Positions 1 to 9,606 of a stretch of 64,000 nt of DNA are shown one piece after another. The first letter of the stretch is position 1, and every line of letters begins with the position of its first letter. The DNA lies in assembly GCF_002261425.1 (NCBI RefSeq), contig NZ_NEVJ01000003.1, positions 3,038,001 to 3,102,000 on the forward strand, in the 5' to 3' direction. Source of the DNA: Bordetella genomosp. 9. GTDB lineage: Bacteria > Pseudomonadota > Gammaproteobacteria > Burkholderiales > Burkholderiaceae_B. The notes under the pieces were generated by a model. That model searched no databases. It saw nothing but the letters and a program-made list of their open reading frames with translations, and was not told where the DNA came from. A program made the translations under genes and the position numbers.

Positions 1-433
1 ACATCAAGAGCAGTACGTACCCCTTCAGCGTACAGATCAGGCCGACCAGCATGGCCGGCCAGACTATCCTGTCGCCCCCAAGGCGCACCGCCAGCCACAA
101 CAGCAATACCGTTGCGACAAGCTTGAACGCTTCGCCCAGGAAGAAGGTGAACGGATTGGTTTGGCCCGGCCGGTGAGTATCCAGCAGCAACCGTAGCGCA
201 AACAAAGTGTTTGGCACTAGATACGCCCCCGCCCCCACCAGCGCCGAAATACCCGCCGCCGTCCCCGCTACTCCCCACGCGATGGCCGTTGCCAAGACCG
301 CCATGACGCACTGCGCCAACACGGCCCTGCCCAGCCCTCGACTTGTTCTCGCACGCAACGCGGCCTGCTGTTCCGCACTGAGCACCAGCCTGGTCGGCTC
401 AGTTTCGAACCCGTCCTCGGACGACCCGGTCAC
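1..433 (-). CDS. atpI: ATP synthase subunit I (AtpI), partial
   Basis: N-terminal part of a small membrane protein that runs off the left edge. Translation from GTG at 433 gives a polar N-terminus, then hydrophobic helices, with the segments YLVPNTLFALRLL and FFLGEAFKLVATVLLLW that are typical of proteobacterial AtpI. AtpI normally opens the atp operon and assists assembly of the F1Fo c-ring in the inner membrane. The rest of the operon would therefore lie to the left, outside the window. The GTG start is preceded by GGGA about 7 bases upstream, and an in-frame stop lies a little further up. The family call is from recognised segments; the end of the gene is not seen. Confidence 0.75.
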   Translation of the reverse strand, partial: MTGSSEDGFETEPTRLVLSAEQQAALRARTSRGLGRAVLAQCVMAVLATAIAWGVAGTAAGISALVGAGAYLVPNTLFALRLLLDTHRPGQTNPFTFFLGEAFKLVATVLLLWLAVRLGGDRIVWPAMLVGLICTLKGYVLLLM

Positions 434-574
434 GATGCTATCCCGCAAGCGTCAAACTATTGGAGTATAGCTGGAATTCAGCTTGGCTCGCAAATAGACC
501 AGGCTGACAAGTCCCTGAGCGGCGGGCAAAAAAATGGGGGCGGTTGCCCGCCCCCATTCCGGCCTGCTCCACCG

Positions 575-2128
575 TCAGTCACGCACCGGCGGCGGCGCCC
601 ATTGCTGGTCCAACGCGATGTCGCGCGGCCAGTACAGGCGCATGTTCAACATGAAGGGACCGCTCTCCGGCGTCGGCAGCCAGTTGGCCTGGCGGTCGCG
701 GCTGGGCGCGCGCCGCTGGATGTAGATATCCAGCGAGCCGTCCGCGTTGTAGTGCAGCTTGTCGGTGCTGCGGATCGCGTAACGGCGGGCCTGGTTCTCC
801 ACGAAGGTCTGGTTGGGACCGTACAGGTTGATCGACCAGAACGCATTCACAGGCGGCAACTGCCCCTTGTCGAAGTGCAGCACGTAGTCGTCGTCGCCGG
901 TCAGCATGTCGCCGTCGGAGTCGATCAGCGTCACCGGATACAGGATGTCCTCCGGCAGGCCCGCACCCAGCCCCGCGTAGGCCACCGCCGCGCGGCGCAG
1001 GTAGTTGGTGCCGTAGGTGCCGATGCCGCCGAACACGGTGTTCCAGCCGTTGATACCCGTCCCCAGGTGACTGACGTAGTCGGCGATGCGGCGGCCGGCT
1101 TCCGGGGCAGCCTGGGTCAGGGCCTGCTGCACGGCGGGATCCAGCTGCGAGAACACCATCGGCGCGTTGGTGCCCAGGCCGATGCGGCGCAGGCGGTCCA
1201 GCATGGGGTAGTCATTGGCGTGCGGGGGATTGTTGCGCACGGCATCGGCGAACACGCCGAAGAACGTGGCGGCGTCCATGGCGGCGACCTGCTCCACCGG
1301 CGGCGCGGAGCTGGGCGGCACCTGGGTGGTCGGCGTGTAGGCCGGCGGCATGGGCATCGGCACGATCGGCTGCGGACCCGCGCGGTTGGGGTACATGGGC
1401 GTCAACGATCCGGGTGCCGCCGGGCGGCCCGCCACCGGCGCCGGGGGCGGGGCCACGAAGGGCGTCACCGCGATATTGGCCTGCCATTGGTTGACGGCCG
1501 GATAATCCTGCTGGCCCATGGACTGCACATGGCCGACCACCCAGCCCATCGACGTGGGGCTGCGCACCACGTCGACGCCCGGCGGCAAGGTGCCGTTCCA
1601 GTACGGTCCGACGATGGCGAAGGTCTGCGCGCCGCCGCCGTTGGTGCGGGTACCCCGCGAGGCGAAGACGTCCGTCCACATATCAAGCAGGGACAGAACG
1701 TAGAAACGCTGGCCCGCGTCCGGCACCCGGACGATCAGCGGGCCGTTGCTGACGTCGTACCACATGCTGGAGTACAGCGTATCGGTGTTGGGCCAGCGCG
1801 CGTTGGGCGTGCCGGCGTCGGGAAACGATGTCTTGTGCCCGAACTGGTTCATGGGCGCCTTGCCATCCGCCGGCGAAGCCACGTTGGTGGTGTTGCGGCG
1901 GGTCAGCTCCATCAACACCATCGGATAGGCGTAGACGTAGGCATCGACAGCGGTGTCATGCAGCTCCTGCGCGGTCATCGGCGCGAGCGGCGCCGGCGCG
2001 CTGACGGGGGTCTGCGACACCATCCGCAGGGTGGGCTGGGGCGACTGCGCGGACGCGATGCCGCTGACGCCGAAGATGCAGGCCAGGGCGGCCAGCCGCC
2101 ATTTGGCGGAATGGGGGGCAGTGCGCAT
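575..2128 (-). CDS. Secreted DUF1254/DUF1214 domain protein
   Basis: 517-residue protein of the DUF1254/DUF1214 family, whose biochemical role is unknown. The start is the ATG at 2128, behind a clear AGGAGC ribosome site, and it opens a Sec signal peptide (RLAALACIFGVSGIASA) that places the protein in the periplasm. The DUF1254 part spans about residues 50-220 and begins with VDAYVYAYPMVLMELTRRN. The DUF1214 part fills the C-terminus, with NAFWSINLYGPNQTF-like and DNL-type segments. Between the two domains, about residues 225-279 form a Pro/Ala-rich linker with PMPMPP and PPSSAPP, longer than usual for the family. It reads away from the divergent atpI and stands alone; no operon partner is evident. 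Confidence 0.85.
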   Translation of the reverse strand: MRTAPHSAKWRLAALACIFGVSGIASAQSPQPTLRMVSQTPVSAPAPLAPMTAQELHDTAVDAYVYAYPMVLMELTRRNTTNVASPADGKAPMNQFGHKTSFPDAGTPNARWPNTDTLYSSMWYDVSNGPLIVRVPDAGQRFYVLSLLDMWTDVFASRGTRTNGGGAQTFAIVGPYWNGTLPPGVDVVRSPTSMGWVVGHVQSMGQQDYPAVNQWQANIAVTPFVAPPPAPVAGRPAAPGSLTPMYPNRAGPQPIVPMPMPPAYTPTTQVPPSSAPPVEQVAAMDAATFFGVFADAVRNNPPHANDYPMLDRLRRIGLGTNAPMVFSQLDPAVQQALTQAAPEAGRRIADYVSHLGTGINGWNTVFGGIGTYGTNYLRRAAVAYAGLGAGLPEDILYPVTLIDSDGDMLTGDDDYVLHFDKGQLPPVNAFWSINLYGPNQTFVENQARRYAIRSTDKLHYNADGSLDIYIQRRAPSRDRQANWLPTPESGPFMLNMRLYWPRDIALDQQWAPPPVRD

Positions 2129-2290
2129 GGGAGGGCTCCTTTGTTGTTGCCGGACGGGCCCCGTCAGCAACCGGCGCGCCTGCTCATCCGCACCAGGCCA
2201 AAGGCCCCGCCTTCGTTCGTAGGAACCCCAAGAATAGGCGTGTGCCCTGATACATCCCACGCAAGATCGTATCAGGGCGTAACCGTACGT

Positions 2291-3067
2291 TCAGCGGTGG
2301 TGGAAGTTCGGCTTGCGCTTTTCCACGAAGGCCGCCATACCCTCTTTCTGGTCCGGCGTGCCGAACAGGGAATGGAAGGAGCGGCGTTCGAACAGCATAC
2401 CCTCGTTCAACGGCGCTTCGAAGGCGCGGTTCACGCATTCCTTGGCCATCATGGCGGCCTGCAGCGGCATGGAAGCGATGACGGTGGCGACCTCGATGGT
2501 TTCTTCCAGCAGCTTGTCCGCGGGGACGACGCGCGCCACCAGGCCTGCGCGCTCGGCTTCTTCGGCGCCCATCATGCGGCCGGTCAGCACCATGTCCATG
2601 GCCTTGGCCTTGCCTACCGCCCGCGGCAGGCGCTGGGTGCCGCCCGCGCCGGGAATGACGCCCAGCTTGATTTCCGGCTGGCCGAACTTGGCGGTGTCAG
2701 CGGCGACCAGGATGTCGCACATCATGGCCAGTTCGCAGCCGCCACCCAGCGCATAACCCGCCACGGCGGCGATCACCGGCTTGCGGATGCGTTTCAGGGT
2801 TTCCCAGTTGCGCGTGATGTAGTCGGTGCCATACACGTCCACATACGACCAGTCCTTCATCGCGCCGATATCCGCGCCCGCCGCAAAGGCCTTGTCGCTG
2901 CCGGTGATGACGATGGCGCCTATCGTGGCATCCTGTTCGAAGGCCAGGAGCGCCTGGCCCAATTCATCCATCAAGGCATCGTTCAAGGCGTTCAGGGCCT
3001 TGGGCCGGTTCAACGTCAATAAACCGACGCGGCCGCGCGTCTCGATCAGAACCAGCGATTCACTCAT
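2291..3067 (-). CDS. Enoyl-CoA hydratase
   Basis: 258-residue crotonase-fold enzyme that hydrates 2-enoyl-CoA to 3-hydroxyacyl-CoA in fatty-acid or aromatic-acid beta-oxidation. The oxyanion-hole segment [11 protein letters not shown] lies near residues 57-67. [13 protein letters not shown] carries the first catalytic glutamate (E112), and [19 protein letters not shown] carries the second (E132). Having both glutamates supports a true hydratase rather than an isomerase. Length is normal for a short-chain (EchA/PaaF-type) hydratase. It is not flanked by other beta-oxidation genes, so the exact substrate cannot be inferred. It is divergent from the M61 peptidase across a 127-base gap. Confidence 0.9.
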   Translation of the reverse strand: MSESLVLIETRGRVGLLTLNRPKALNALNDALMDELGQALLAFEQDATIGAIVITGSDKAFAAGADIGAMKDWSYVDVYGTDYITRNWETLKRIRKPVIAAVAGYALGGGCELAMMCDILVAADTAKFGQPEIKLGVIPGAGGTQRLPRAVGKAKAMDMVLTGRMMGAEEAERAGLVARVVPADKLLEETIEVATVIASMPLQAAMMAKECVNRAFEAPLNEGMLFERRSFHSLFGTPDQKEGMAAFVEKRKPNFHHR

Positions 3068-3194
3068 GGATGTCTCCTGTGGTCAAAAATGCTCAGGCCA
3101 ACCAGGGCCGGACGGCAGGGCGAGCGCCGCGCCTCGGGCCTGGAACGGGTCTAACCATTAGAATGCGCCCATTTGATGACGCGCTATCGGAACA

Positions 3195-4961
3195 ATGGAC
3201 CCGCACCCCGTAATTTACCGCCTGCAACCCCGTGACCTGGCGGGTCATCGCTTCCATATCGTGCTTACGATCGAGTCGCCCGACCCGAACGGCCAGTCTC
3301 TGAGCCTGCCGGCCTGGATTCCCGGCAGCTACCTGATCCGCGATTTCTCCCGCCAGATCGAGACGCTGCGGGCCCACGCGGGCGGCCGCGCGGTCCCGGT
3401 GGCCAAGACCGACAACCATACCTGGAAAGCGGCGCCCGTGGGGGGACCGTTGACCGTGGAATACACGGTTTATGCCTGGGACCTCTCCGTGCGCGGCGCG
3501 CACCTGGACGAAACCCACGGTTTTTTCAACGGCACCAGCGTGTTCCTTTGCGTGGACGGGCAATCCCACCTGCCCTGCCTGGTGGACCTGCAGCCGCCGC
3601 CCGGCATCGACCACTGGAAGGTCTATACCAGCCTGCCGGAAGCGCGCGGGATCAAGGGCGCCGCCCGGCGCCATGGCTACGGCCTGTACCGCGCGCCCGA
3701 CTACGACGCGCTGATCGACCACCCGGTGGAAATGGGCACGCCCCAGGTCGCGCGCTTCACCGCGCATGGGGCCGAGCATGAGCTGGTGTTCACCGGCGTC
3801 ATCCCGCGCCTGGACCTGGCGCGCATCACGCGGGACGTCCAGCGCATCTGCGAAACGCAGATCGCCTTCTTCGAGCCGCAGTCGCGGCGCGCGCCCTTCC
3901 TGGACAGCAGCGACCGCTACGTGTTCATGACGATGGTGACGGGCGACGGCTATGGCGGCCTGGAACATCGGGCCTCCACGGCGCTCATGGCCGCCCGCAA
4001 GGACCTCCCGGTCAAGGGCCAGACGGGCCAGGGCGAAGGCTACCGGGGATTCCTGGGCCTGGTCAGCCACGAGTATTTCCATACCTGGAACGTCAAGCGC
4101 ATCAAGCCGGCCGCCTTCGTGCCGTATGACCTGGCGCGCCCGGCCCTGACCCGGCTATTGTGGGTCTTCGAAGGCTTCACCTCTTACTACGACGACCTGT
4201 TCCTGCTGCGCGCCGGCACCATCACGCGTACCGACTACCTGCGCCTGCTGGGCAAGACCATCACATCCGTGGCGCGGGCGCCCGGCCGCGCCAAGCAGTC
4301 CGTGGCGGAAAGCTCCTTCGACGCCTGGACGCGGTATTACAAGCAGGACGAGAACTCGCCCAACGCCATCGTCAGCTATTACACCAAGGGCGCGCTGGTG
4401 GCGCTGGGCCTGGACCTGACCATCCGGCGCAGGAGCGGCGGCCGCCACACGCTGGACGACGTCATGCGGCTGATGTGGCGGCGCTATGGCCGCGACTTCT
4501 ATCGCGGGTCGCCCGCGGGCATCCCGGAAGACGCCCTGCCGACGCTGGTACGCGAAGCCACCGGCGTGGATGCGCGCGCCTACCTGGCGCGCTACGCGGA
4601 CGGCCGCGCCGATCCGCCGCTGGCCGAACTCCTGGCCGAGCACGGCATCACCCTGCAATGGAAGCCTTCCTCCCACTTGCCCAGCCTGGACGTGCGCACG
4701 CGCAAACAGGGTGACGGCGTGGCGCTGGCCAGCGTGCTGGAAGGCGGCGCGGCGCACAAGGGCGGGCTGTCCGCCGGCGACGTACTCGTGGCCATCGACG
4801 GCCTGCGGGTGGACGCGCCCGCCGGCATGGAGGTGCTGCTGGCCCAATACCGGCCCGGCGACGCCGTCACGGTCCATGTGTTCCGGCGCGACGAACTGCG
4901 GGCATTCCGCGTGCGGCTGGCCGCCCAACCCGCCCTGGATTGCGTCTTGAGCGCCGTTTGA
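3195..4961 (+). CDS. M61 family metallopeptidase with PDZ domain
   Basis: 588-residue zinc aminopeptidase of the M61 (glycyl aminopeptidase) family. The N-terminal beta domain (residues 5-200) contains LPAWIPGSYLIRDFSR, a family hallmark. The catalytic domain has the zinc motif HEYFH at 292-296 and the third ligand in WVFEGFTSYYDDL (E326). A PDZ domain fills about residues 490-575 (GGLSAGDVLVAIDGL). No signal peptide is visible, so it is probably cytoplasmic. It ends just before mnmH, with which it may be cotranscribed. All catalytic residues are present, so it should be active on small peptides; the natural substrate is unknown. Confidence 0.92.
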   Translation: MDPHPVIYRLQPRDLAGHRFHIVLTIESPDPNGQSLSLPAWIPGSYLIRDFSRQIETLRAHAGGRAVPVAKTDNHTWKAAPVGGPLTVEYTVYAWDLSVRGAHLDETHGFFNGTSVFLCVDGQSHLPCLVDLQPPPGIDHWKVYTSLPEARGIKGAARRHGYGLYRAPDYDALIDHPVEMGTPQVARFTAHGAEHELVFTGVIPRLDLARITRDVQRICETQIAFFEPQSRRAPFLDSSDRYVFMTMVTGDGYGGLEHRASTALMAARKDLPVKGQTGQGEGYRGFLGLVSHEYFHTWNVKRIKPAAFVPYDLARPALTRLLWVFEGFTSYYDDLFLLRAGTITRTDYLRLLGKTITSVARAPGRAKQSVAESSFDAWTRYYKQDENSPNAIVSYYTKGALVALGLDLTIRRRSGGRHTLDDVMRLMWRRYGRDFYRGSPAGIPEDALPTLVREATGVDARAYLARYADGRADPPLAELLAEHGITLQWKPSSHLPSLDVRTRKQGDGVALASVLEGGAAHKGGLSAGDVLVAIDGLRVDAPAGMEVLLAQYRPGDAVTVHVFRRDELRAFRVRLAAQPALDCVLSAV

Positions 4962-4972
4962 TTTCCGATTTA

Positions 4973-6106
4973 ATGCCCGACTCGATGTCCGATTCCGACG
5001 TCCGCGAGGACGCCCGTTCCTTCCGCGACCTGTTCCTGTCCGGCGTGCCGCTGATGGATGTCCGGGCGCCGGTCGAATTCGGCCGGGGCGCCTTTCCGAC
5101 AGCGGTGAATATCCCGCTGATGGACGACGGCGAACGCGAACAGGTGGGCCTGCGCTACAAGGAACAAGGCCAGCAGGCCGCCATCGCCCTGGGCACGCAA
5201 CTGGTCTCGGGCGATATCAAGCAGCGCCGCATCCAGGCCTGGGCCGACTTCGCGCGGGCCCATCCTGAAGGCTATCTGTATTGCTTCCGCGGCGGCCTGC
5301 GTTCGCAGATCACCCAGCAATGGCTGCGGTCGGAAGCCGGCATCGCCTATCCGCGCGTGTTGGGCGGCTACAAGGCGATGCGCACCTATCTGGCGGACGC
5401 CATACGCGCGGCGGCCGCGACGCCCGGCCACCTGGTGCTGGGCGGCCTGACGGGCACCGGCAAGACCGACGTGCTGCGGGAAATCGACAACGCCATCGAC
5501 CTGGAACGCCATGCCAACCATCGCGGTTCGGGCTTCGGCAAGCGCGTCACGCCGCAACCTTCGCAGATCGATTTCGAACATCGCGTGGCGATCGACCTGC
5601 TGCACAAGCAGGCGGCCGGCTGGCAAACCGTGGTGCTGGAAGACGAAAGCCGGCTGATCGGCGTCAACGCCCTGCCGCCGGAGCTCCTGCAGGCGATAGG
5701 ATCCGCCCCGCTGGTCTGGCTGGACGCCAGCCTGGAAGATCGCGTCGAACGCATCCTGCGGGATTATGTCGTGGACCTGCGCGCTGAATTCGTGGCCCGG
5801 CATGGCGAGGCCGGCGACGCCCTGTTCGGCCAACGCCTGCAGGACAGCCTGACGGGCATCTCGCGCCGGCTGGGCGGCGAACGGCATGCCCGGCTGATCG
5901 CGCTGATGCGCGACGCCCTGACGCGCCAGATGGCGACCGGCGAGTGCGACGCGCATCGGGCGTGGATACAAGGGCTGCTGAGCGAATACTACGACCCCAT
6001 GTACGCCAGGCGCATGGAGGAAAAGGCGGCGCGCATCGTCTTCCGGGGCGATGCCGTGGAAGTCGCCGGCTACCTGCGCGAACAGGCGGCGCGCGCACGC
6101 CGATAG
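4973..6106 (+). CDS. mnmH: tRNA 2-selenouridine synthase (SelU/MnmH)
   Basis: Converts 2-thiouridine at the wobble position of certain tRNAs to 2-selenouridine by way of a geranylated intermediate. The N-terminal rhodanese domain carries the catalytic cysteine in YCFRGGLRSQ (about C104). The C-terminal domain has the P-loop GGLTGTGKT (about 157-165) that distinguishes MnmH from simple rhodaneses. Length (about 377 aa) fits the family. Two start codons, 4973 and 4985, are possible and neither has a good ribosome site; I used the first, 11 bases after the M61 stop. No selD is in the window, so the selenium donor must come from elsewhere. Its stop codon lies in the first unit of a 12-base tandem repeat. 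Confidence 0.9.
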   Translation: MPDSMSDSDVREDARSFRDLFLSGVPLMDVRAPVEFGRGAFPTAVNIPLMDDGEREQVGLRYKEQGQQAAIALGTQLVSGDIKQRRIQAWADFARAHPEGYLYCFRGGLRSQITQQWLRSEAGIAYPRVLGGYKAMRTYLADAIRAAAATPGHLVLGGLTGTGKTDVLREIDNAIDLERHANHRGSGFGKRVTPQPSQIDFEHRVAIDLLHKQAAGWQTVVLEDESRLIGVNALPPELLQAIGSAPLVWLDASLEDRVERILRDYVVDLRAEFVARHGEAGDALFGQRLQDSLTGISRRLGGERHARLIALMRDALTRQMATGECDAHRAWIQGLLSEYYDPMYARRMEEKAARIVFRGDAVEVAGYLREQAARARR

Positions 6107-6139
6107 GGTTCCCGATAGGGTTCCCGATAGGGTTCCCGA
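6101..6139. repeat. 12-bp tandem repeat, 3.25 copies
   Basis: The unit CGATAGGGTTCC is repeated exactly at 6101, 6113 and 6125, followed by CGA. The first unit holds the last codon and the stop codon of mnmH. The array fills most of the gap between the convergent mnmH and the oxidoreductase gene. Perfect copies suggest recent slippage. Confidence 0.9.
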
Positions 6140-6155
6140 AGGATCTCCGGCAGGG

Positions 6156-7055
6156 TCAGCCCGCGCGCTCCAGCTCCGCCTGTATGGCCTTGGCGGCGAC
6201 CACGCCGTCCGCCATGGACGTCACGACGCAGGGATGCATGCGATTGGCGACCTCGCCGATGGCATAGACGCCGGCGGCGCTGGTGCGCGCGGTCGCCGGT
6301 TCGGTGGTGATGTAGCCGCGCGCGTCGCGCTCCAGCTGCAGGCCGTCGGCGAAAGCGGCCTGCGGCTCCCAGCCATAAAACACCAGGATCAAATCGTAAC
6401 GGCGGCCATTGACGCTGCGCGCGTTCGGCTCCACCACGTAGTCCCCCACGTGCAGATCCGGCGTCGCGGCCGCCGCGACCAGTTGCGACCGCGCGCGCAC
6501 CGTGCGCGAATACAGATGCACTTCCCGCGCGCCGCGCCCGCGCACGTAGGCGTAGTTCTCGAAGCCGTTGTCGCCGCCGCCCAGGATCGCCACCGACAGG
6601 CCGCGGTAATCCTGTTCGTGGATCGCCACGCCCGGACCGACCAGCACGCCCGGCCATTGCTGGCCCGGCTCCGCGCCCGGCAGCCCGCGCGCCCGCACCC
6701 CGGTAGCGATGACCAGGAAACGGCCATGCAGCTGCGCGGGCGTCCCGTCCGCCGTCTCGAGCATGACGTCGAAGCCGCGGCCGGCGCGGGCGACCCGCCG
6801 CGCGCGATGCCGGGTCAATGCCGGCACGCGAGCGGCAGCCACGCTTTGCGCGATATTGGCGGCGACCTGCTGCCCGGTCACGCCGGGCAGCACGGCGATC
6901 CAGTCGTCCCGGAAAGGATTGTCGTTTTCCAGGCCGCCCAGGCGCACCCCGGCCTCCACCAGCACGGGCGCAAGGCCCAGCCGCGCCAGCCAGATCGCGC
7001 AGGAGGCGCCAGCCGGGCCGCCGCCTACAATGATGGCATCCGATGTATCCCGCAT
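6156..7055 (-). CDS. NAD(P)/FAD-dependent oxidoreductase (TrxB-like fold)
   Basis: 299-residue two-dinucleotide-binding flavoprotein. The FAD motif IIVGGGPAGASCAIW is at the N-terminus and a second, NAD(P)-binding GGGDNGFENYAYV segment sits mid-protein. The C-terminal VYAIGEVANRM segment contacts the flavin. Overall size resembles thioredoxin reductase, but the CxxC redox pair expected after the NADP domain is absent; in that area the sequence reads VLVGPGVAIHEQDY. It is therefore more like ferredoxin/flavodoxin reductases of the TrxB-like group or an uncharacterised relative. Electron acceptor unknown. It is divergent from folB and converges on mnmH. Confidence 0.8.
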   Translation of the reverse strand: MRDTSDAIIVGGGPAGASCAIWLARLGLAPVLVEAGVRLGGLENDNPFRDDWIAVLPGVTGQQVAANIAQSVAAARVPALTRHRARRVARAGRGFDVMLETADGTPAQLHGRFLVIATGVRARGLPGAEPGQQWPGVLVGPGVAIHEQDYRGLSVAILGGGDNGFENYAYVRGRGAREVHLYSRTVRARSQLVAAAATPDLHVGDYVVEPNARSVNGRRYDLILVFYGWEPQAAFADGLQLERDARGYITTEPATARTSAAGVYAIGEVANRMHPCVVTSMADGVVAAKAIQAELERAG

Positions 7056-7221
7056 TCCCTAGCGATTTCCGTTCCGGTTAGCACGCGCCGATCGCGCCGT
7101 TTCGCAACGATTGTAGCGACAGGTTCGGCCGCGCAGTGTGGAACGGTACGCGGCATACAATGCGGCTCACATCCTGAACTCGACGCCGGACCCGCCTGCC
7201 GCGGACGCGTGCCTTCCGACC

Positions 7222-7581
7222 ATGCCTACTCGCCGTATCATTTTTTCGCGCCTCGCCCTGGATGCCCGCATCGGCATCCTGGAGCACGAACGCCGCGCCA
7301 CGCAGCCGCTGCACGTGGACGCCGAAATCGACGTGGACATCACGCGCAACGTGGACGACCACGATATCCATAGCGTGCTGGACTACCGCGCCCTGCGCGA
7401 GGCCATCGTCGAAGAATGCACCCACGCGCACGTCAACCTGATCGAAACGCTGACCGAGCGCGTGGCGGAGCGGCTGATGGCGGACTTCAAGGACATCCGG
7501 GCGGTGCGCATCCGCATCAGCAAGCCCATGGCATTTTCCGACTGCGCCGCCGTCGGCGTGGAGATCTACACGAGCCGTTGA
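7222..7581 (+). CDS. folB: Dihydroneopterin aldolase
   Basis: 119-residue enzyme that cleaves 7,8-dihydroneopterin to 6-hydroxymethyl-dihydropterin in folate synthesis. The segments RIGILEHERR near the start, DYRALREAIVEE in the middle and VRIRISKPMAF near the end match FolB, including the catalytic lysine in the last. The ATG at 7222 gives normal length; an upstream in-frame start at 7138 would add an unsupported tail. ttcA follows 24 bases downstream, so the two are probably one transcript, an arrangement common in Burkholderiales. Confidence 0.92.
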   Translation: MPTRRIIFSRLALDARIGILEHERRATQPLHVDAEIDVDITRNVDDHDIHSVLDYRALREAIVEECTHAHVNLIETLTERVAERLMADFKDIRAVRIRISKPMAFSDCAAVGVEIYTSR

Positions 7582-7605
7582 GGCTCTCGCCGACCGCATT
7601 CCATC

Positions 7606-8610
7606 ATGAACGCTCCCGATACCTCCGCCCTACGCTTCCAGACCGCAGACCCGGAAACCGGCACCCCGCCAGGCACGCGCGCCGCGCGGGACAAGGCCCG
7701 CGTGGATGCCAACAAGCTGGCCAAGCGGCTGGCCCGCGAAACCACGCGCGCCATCTCGGACTACAACATGATCGAAGCCGGCGACCGCGTGATGGTCTGC
7801 ATGTCCGGCGGCAAGGATTCCTACGGGCTGCTGGACATCCTGATGCGGCTGCGCGAACGCGCGCCCTTTCCTTTCGAACTGATCGCGGTCAACCTGGACC
7901 AGAAGCAACCCGGCTTCCCGGACCACATCCTGCCCGAATACCTGCGCGGCCTGGGCGTGCCCTTCCATATCGAGACGCAGGACACGTATTCGGTCGTCAC
8001 GCGCGTCATTCCGGAAGGCAAGACGATGTGCTCGCTGTGCTCGCGCCTGCGGCGCGGCATCCTGTATCGGGTGGCGGGCGAGCTGGGCGCCACCAAGATC
8101 GCGCTGGGGCATCACCGCGACGACATACTGGGCACGTTTTTCCTGAACCTGTTCTACGGCGGCAAGATCAAGGCCATGCCGCCCAAGCTGGTGTCGGATG
8201 ACGGCAGGCACACGGTAATCCGTCCGCTGGCCTACATACCGGAAGCCGACATGGCCGCCTACGCCGAACAGCGCGGCTTTCCCATCATCCCCTGCAACCT
8301 GTGCGGTTCGCAGGAAAACCTCAAGCGCAAGGAAGTCGGCCGCATGATCCAGGAATGGGATCGCAAGCATCCGGGCCGGGCGTGGAATGTGTTCAATGCG
8401 CTGGCCAACGTGGTGCCGTCGCACCTGATGGACCGCCAGCTGTTCGATTTCGTGGGGTTGCGGCCGACCGGACTGGCCGACGCCAACGGCGACACGGCCT
8501 TCGACCACGAAGATCCGGGCAGCCCGGAAACCGCTTGCGGCGACCCCTCGGGCGCTACTGGCGCCGGGGCCGGCCGCGAACAGAGTTTGAGCTTCGTCCG
8601 CTTCGAATAG
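7606..8610 (+). CDS. ttcA: tRNA 2-thiocytidine synthetase TtcA
   Basis: 334-residue PP-loop ATPase that thiolates C32 in a subset of tRNAs. The PP-loop is CMSGGKDS (S67-S72). Cysteines that bind the [4Fe-4S] cluster occur as MCSLC (C142, C145), with a further PCNLC pair (C230, C233). The conserved HHRDD and [17 protein letters not shown] segments are present. The N-terminal 30 residues and the C-terminal Gly/Ala-rich tail after GLRPTG are variable and look disordered. It follows folB closely. Family assignment is secure. Confidence 0.95.
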   Translation: MNAPDTSALRFQTADPETGTPPGTRAARDKARVDANKLAKRLARETTRAISDYNMIEAGDRVMVCMSGGKDSYGLLDILMRLRERAPFPFELIAVNLDQKQPGFPDHILPEYLRGLGVPFHIETQDTYSVVTRVIPEGKTMCSLCSRLRRGILYRVAGELGATKIALGHHRDDILGTFFLNLFYGGKIKAMPPKLVSDDGRHTVIRPLAYIPEADMAAYAEQRGFPIIPCNLCGSQENLKRKEVGRMIQEWDRKHPGRAWNVFNALANVVPSHLMDRQLFDFVGLRPTGLADANGDTAFDHEDPGSPETACGDPSGATGAGAGREQSLSFVRFE

Positions 8611-8694
8611 TAGCGGGACCAGAGTTGGGGCCAGAAGCGGGACCGGCGGCGCGCGGCCGTGCCGCCACGACGGCACGCGTCGATCAGCCAGCCT

Positions 8695-9270
8695 TCAGCG
8701 GGCGCCTTCCCAGGTCGGCCCGGGAACGTCGATGCCGAACAGGCCCAGCACCCGGACGATGCTCTGGTCCACCATTTCCTGGATGGACCCCGGCCGGAAA
8801 TAGAAGGCCGGCAATGGCGGGAAGATGATCCCGCCCATCTCCGTCACCGCGGTCATATTGCGCAGGTGGGCCAGGTTGTAAGGGGCCTCGCGCACCATCA
8901 TCACCAGCCGTCGGCGCTCTTTCAACGTGACGTCGGCCGCCCGCGTGATCAGGTTGTCGGACAGGCCATGGGCCACCGCCGCCAGCGTGCGTATGGAGCA
9001 CGGAACGATCACCATGCCGGCGGTCGGAAACGCGCCGCTGGCCAGGGCGGCGCCCACGTCGCGCACGCTATATACCTGATCCGCCAGCGTCTGCACCTGC
9101 GCCCGGGTCATGTCGAGCTCGTGCTTGATATTCAGAATGCCGGCCGCCGAGACGACCAGATGCGTTTCCACATCCGGCACGTCGCGCAGCGCCTGCAGCA
9201 GCCGGATCGCGTACAAGGATCCGGTCGCCCCCGTCACGCCGACAACCAGCCGGCGCACGGCCATCGTCAT
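8695..9270 (-). CDS. ubiX: Flavin prenyltransferase UbiX
   Basis: 191-residue enzyme that prenylates FMN to give the prenyl-FMN cofactor of UbiD-type decarboxylases. The N-terminal [15 protein letters not shown] segment forms the FMN-binding loop, and [16 protein letters not shown] and [15 protein letters not shown] are family signatures. The start at 9270 overlaps the grxD stop by four bases (ATGA), so the two are translationally coupled. No ubiD is in the window, so the client decarboxylase is elsewhere. Confidence 0.95.
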   Translation of the reverse strand: MTMAVRRLVVGVTGATGSLYAIRLLQALRDVPDVETHLVVSAAGILNIKHELDMTRAQVQTLADQVYSVRDVGAALASGAFPTAGMVIVPCSIRTLAAVAHGLSDNLITRAADVTLKERRRLVMMVREAPYNLAHLRNMTAVTEMGGIIFPPLPAFYFRPGSIQEMVDQSIVRVLGLFGIDVPGPTWEGAR

Positions 9271-9593
9271 GCAGTGGCTCCGACGCCATCCAGCAGCGAC
9301 TTCAATTCGCCGCTTTCATGCATCTGGCCCAGGATGTCCGAACCGCCGACGAACTCACCGCCCACGTACAGCTGCGGGATGGTCGGCCAGTTGGAGAACT
9401 CCTTGATGCCCTGGCGGACTTCGTCGTCGTCCAGCACATTGACGGTGACCAGCTTCTTGACGCCACAGCTCTTCAGCAGCTGGATGGCCTTGCCCGAGAA
9501 GCCGCATTGCGGAAACTGCGCCGTGCCCTTCATGAAAAGCACGACCGGATGTTGCGTCACGGTCTCGCGGATGAATTCTTGAACGTCGCTCAT
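9267..9593 (-). CDS. grxD: Monothiol glutaredoxin GrxD
   Basis: 108-residue monothiol glutaredoxin that carries and transfers [2Fe-2S] clusters with glutathione. The CGFS motif is at residues 30-33 ([10 protein letters not shown]), and the glutathione-binding [16 protein letters not shown] segment follows. Length is standard. It is the first gene of a grxD-ubiX pair. A minus-strand TATAAT box at 9641-9646 and two direct repeats precede it. Confidence 0.95.
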   Translation of the reverse strand: MSDVQEFIRETVTQHPVVLFMKGTAQFPQCGFSGKAIQLLKSCGVKKLVTVNVLDDDEVRQGIKEFSNWPTIPQLYVGGEFVGGSDILGQMHESGELKSLLDGVGATA

Positions 9594-9606
9594 GGTGTAC
9601 TCACAA

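Noticed and set aside
602..3022. Long plus-strand open frame across the DUF1254 and enoyl-CoA hydratase genes
   Set aside because: Same reason: both minus-strand genes have clear families, starts and motifs, and the plus-strand product is low-complexity Arg/His/Gly-rich.
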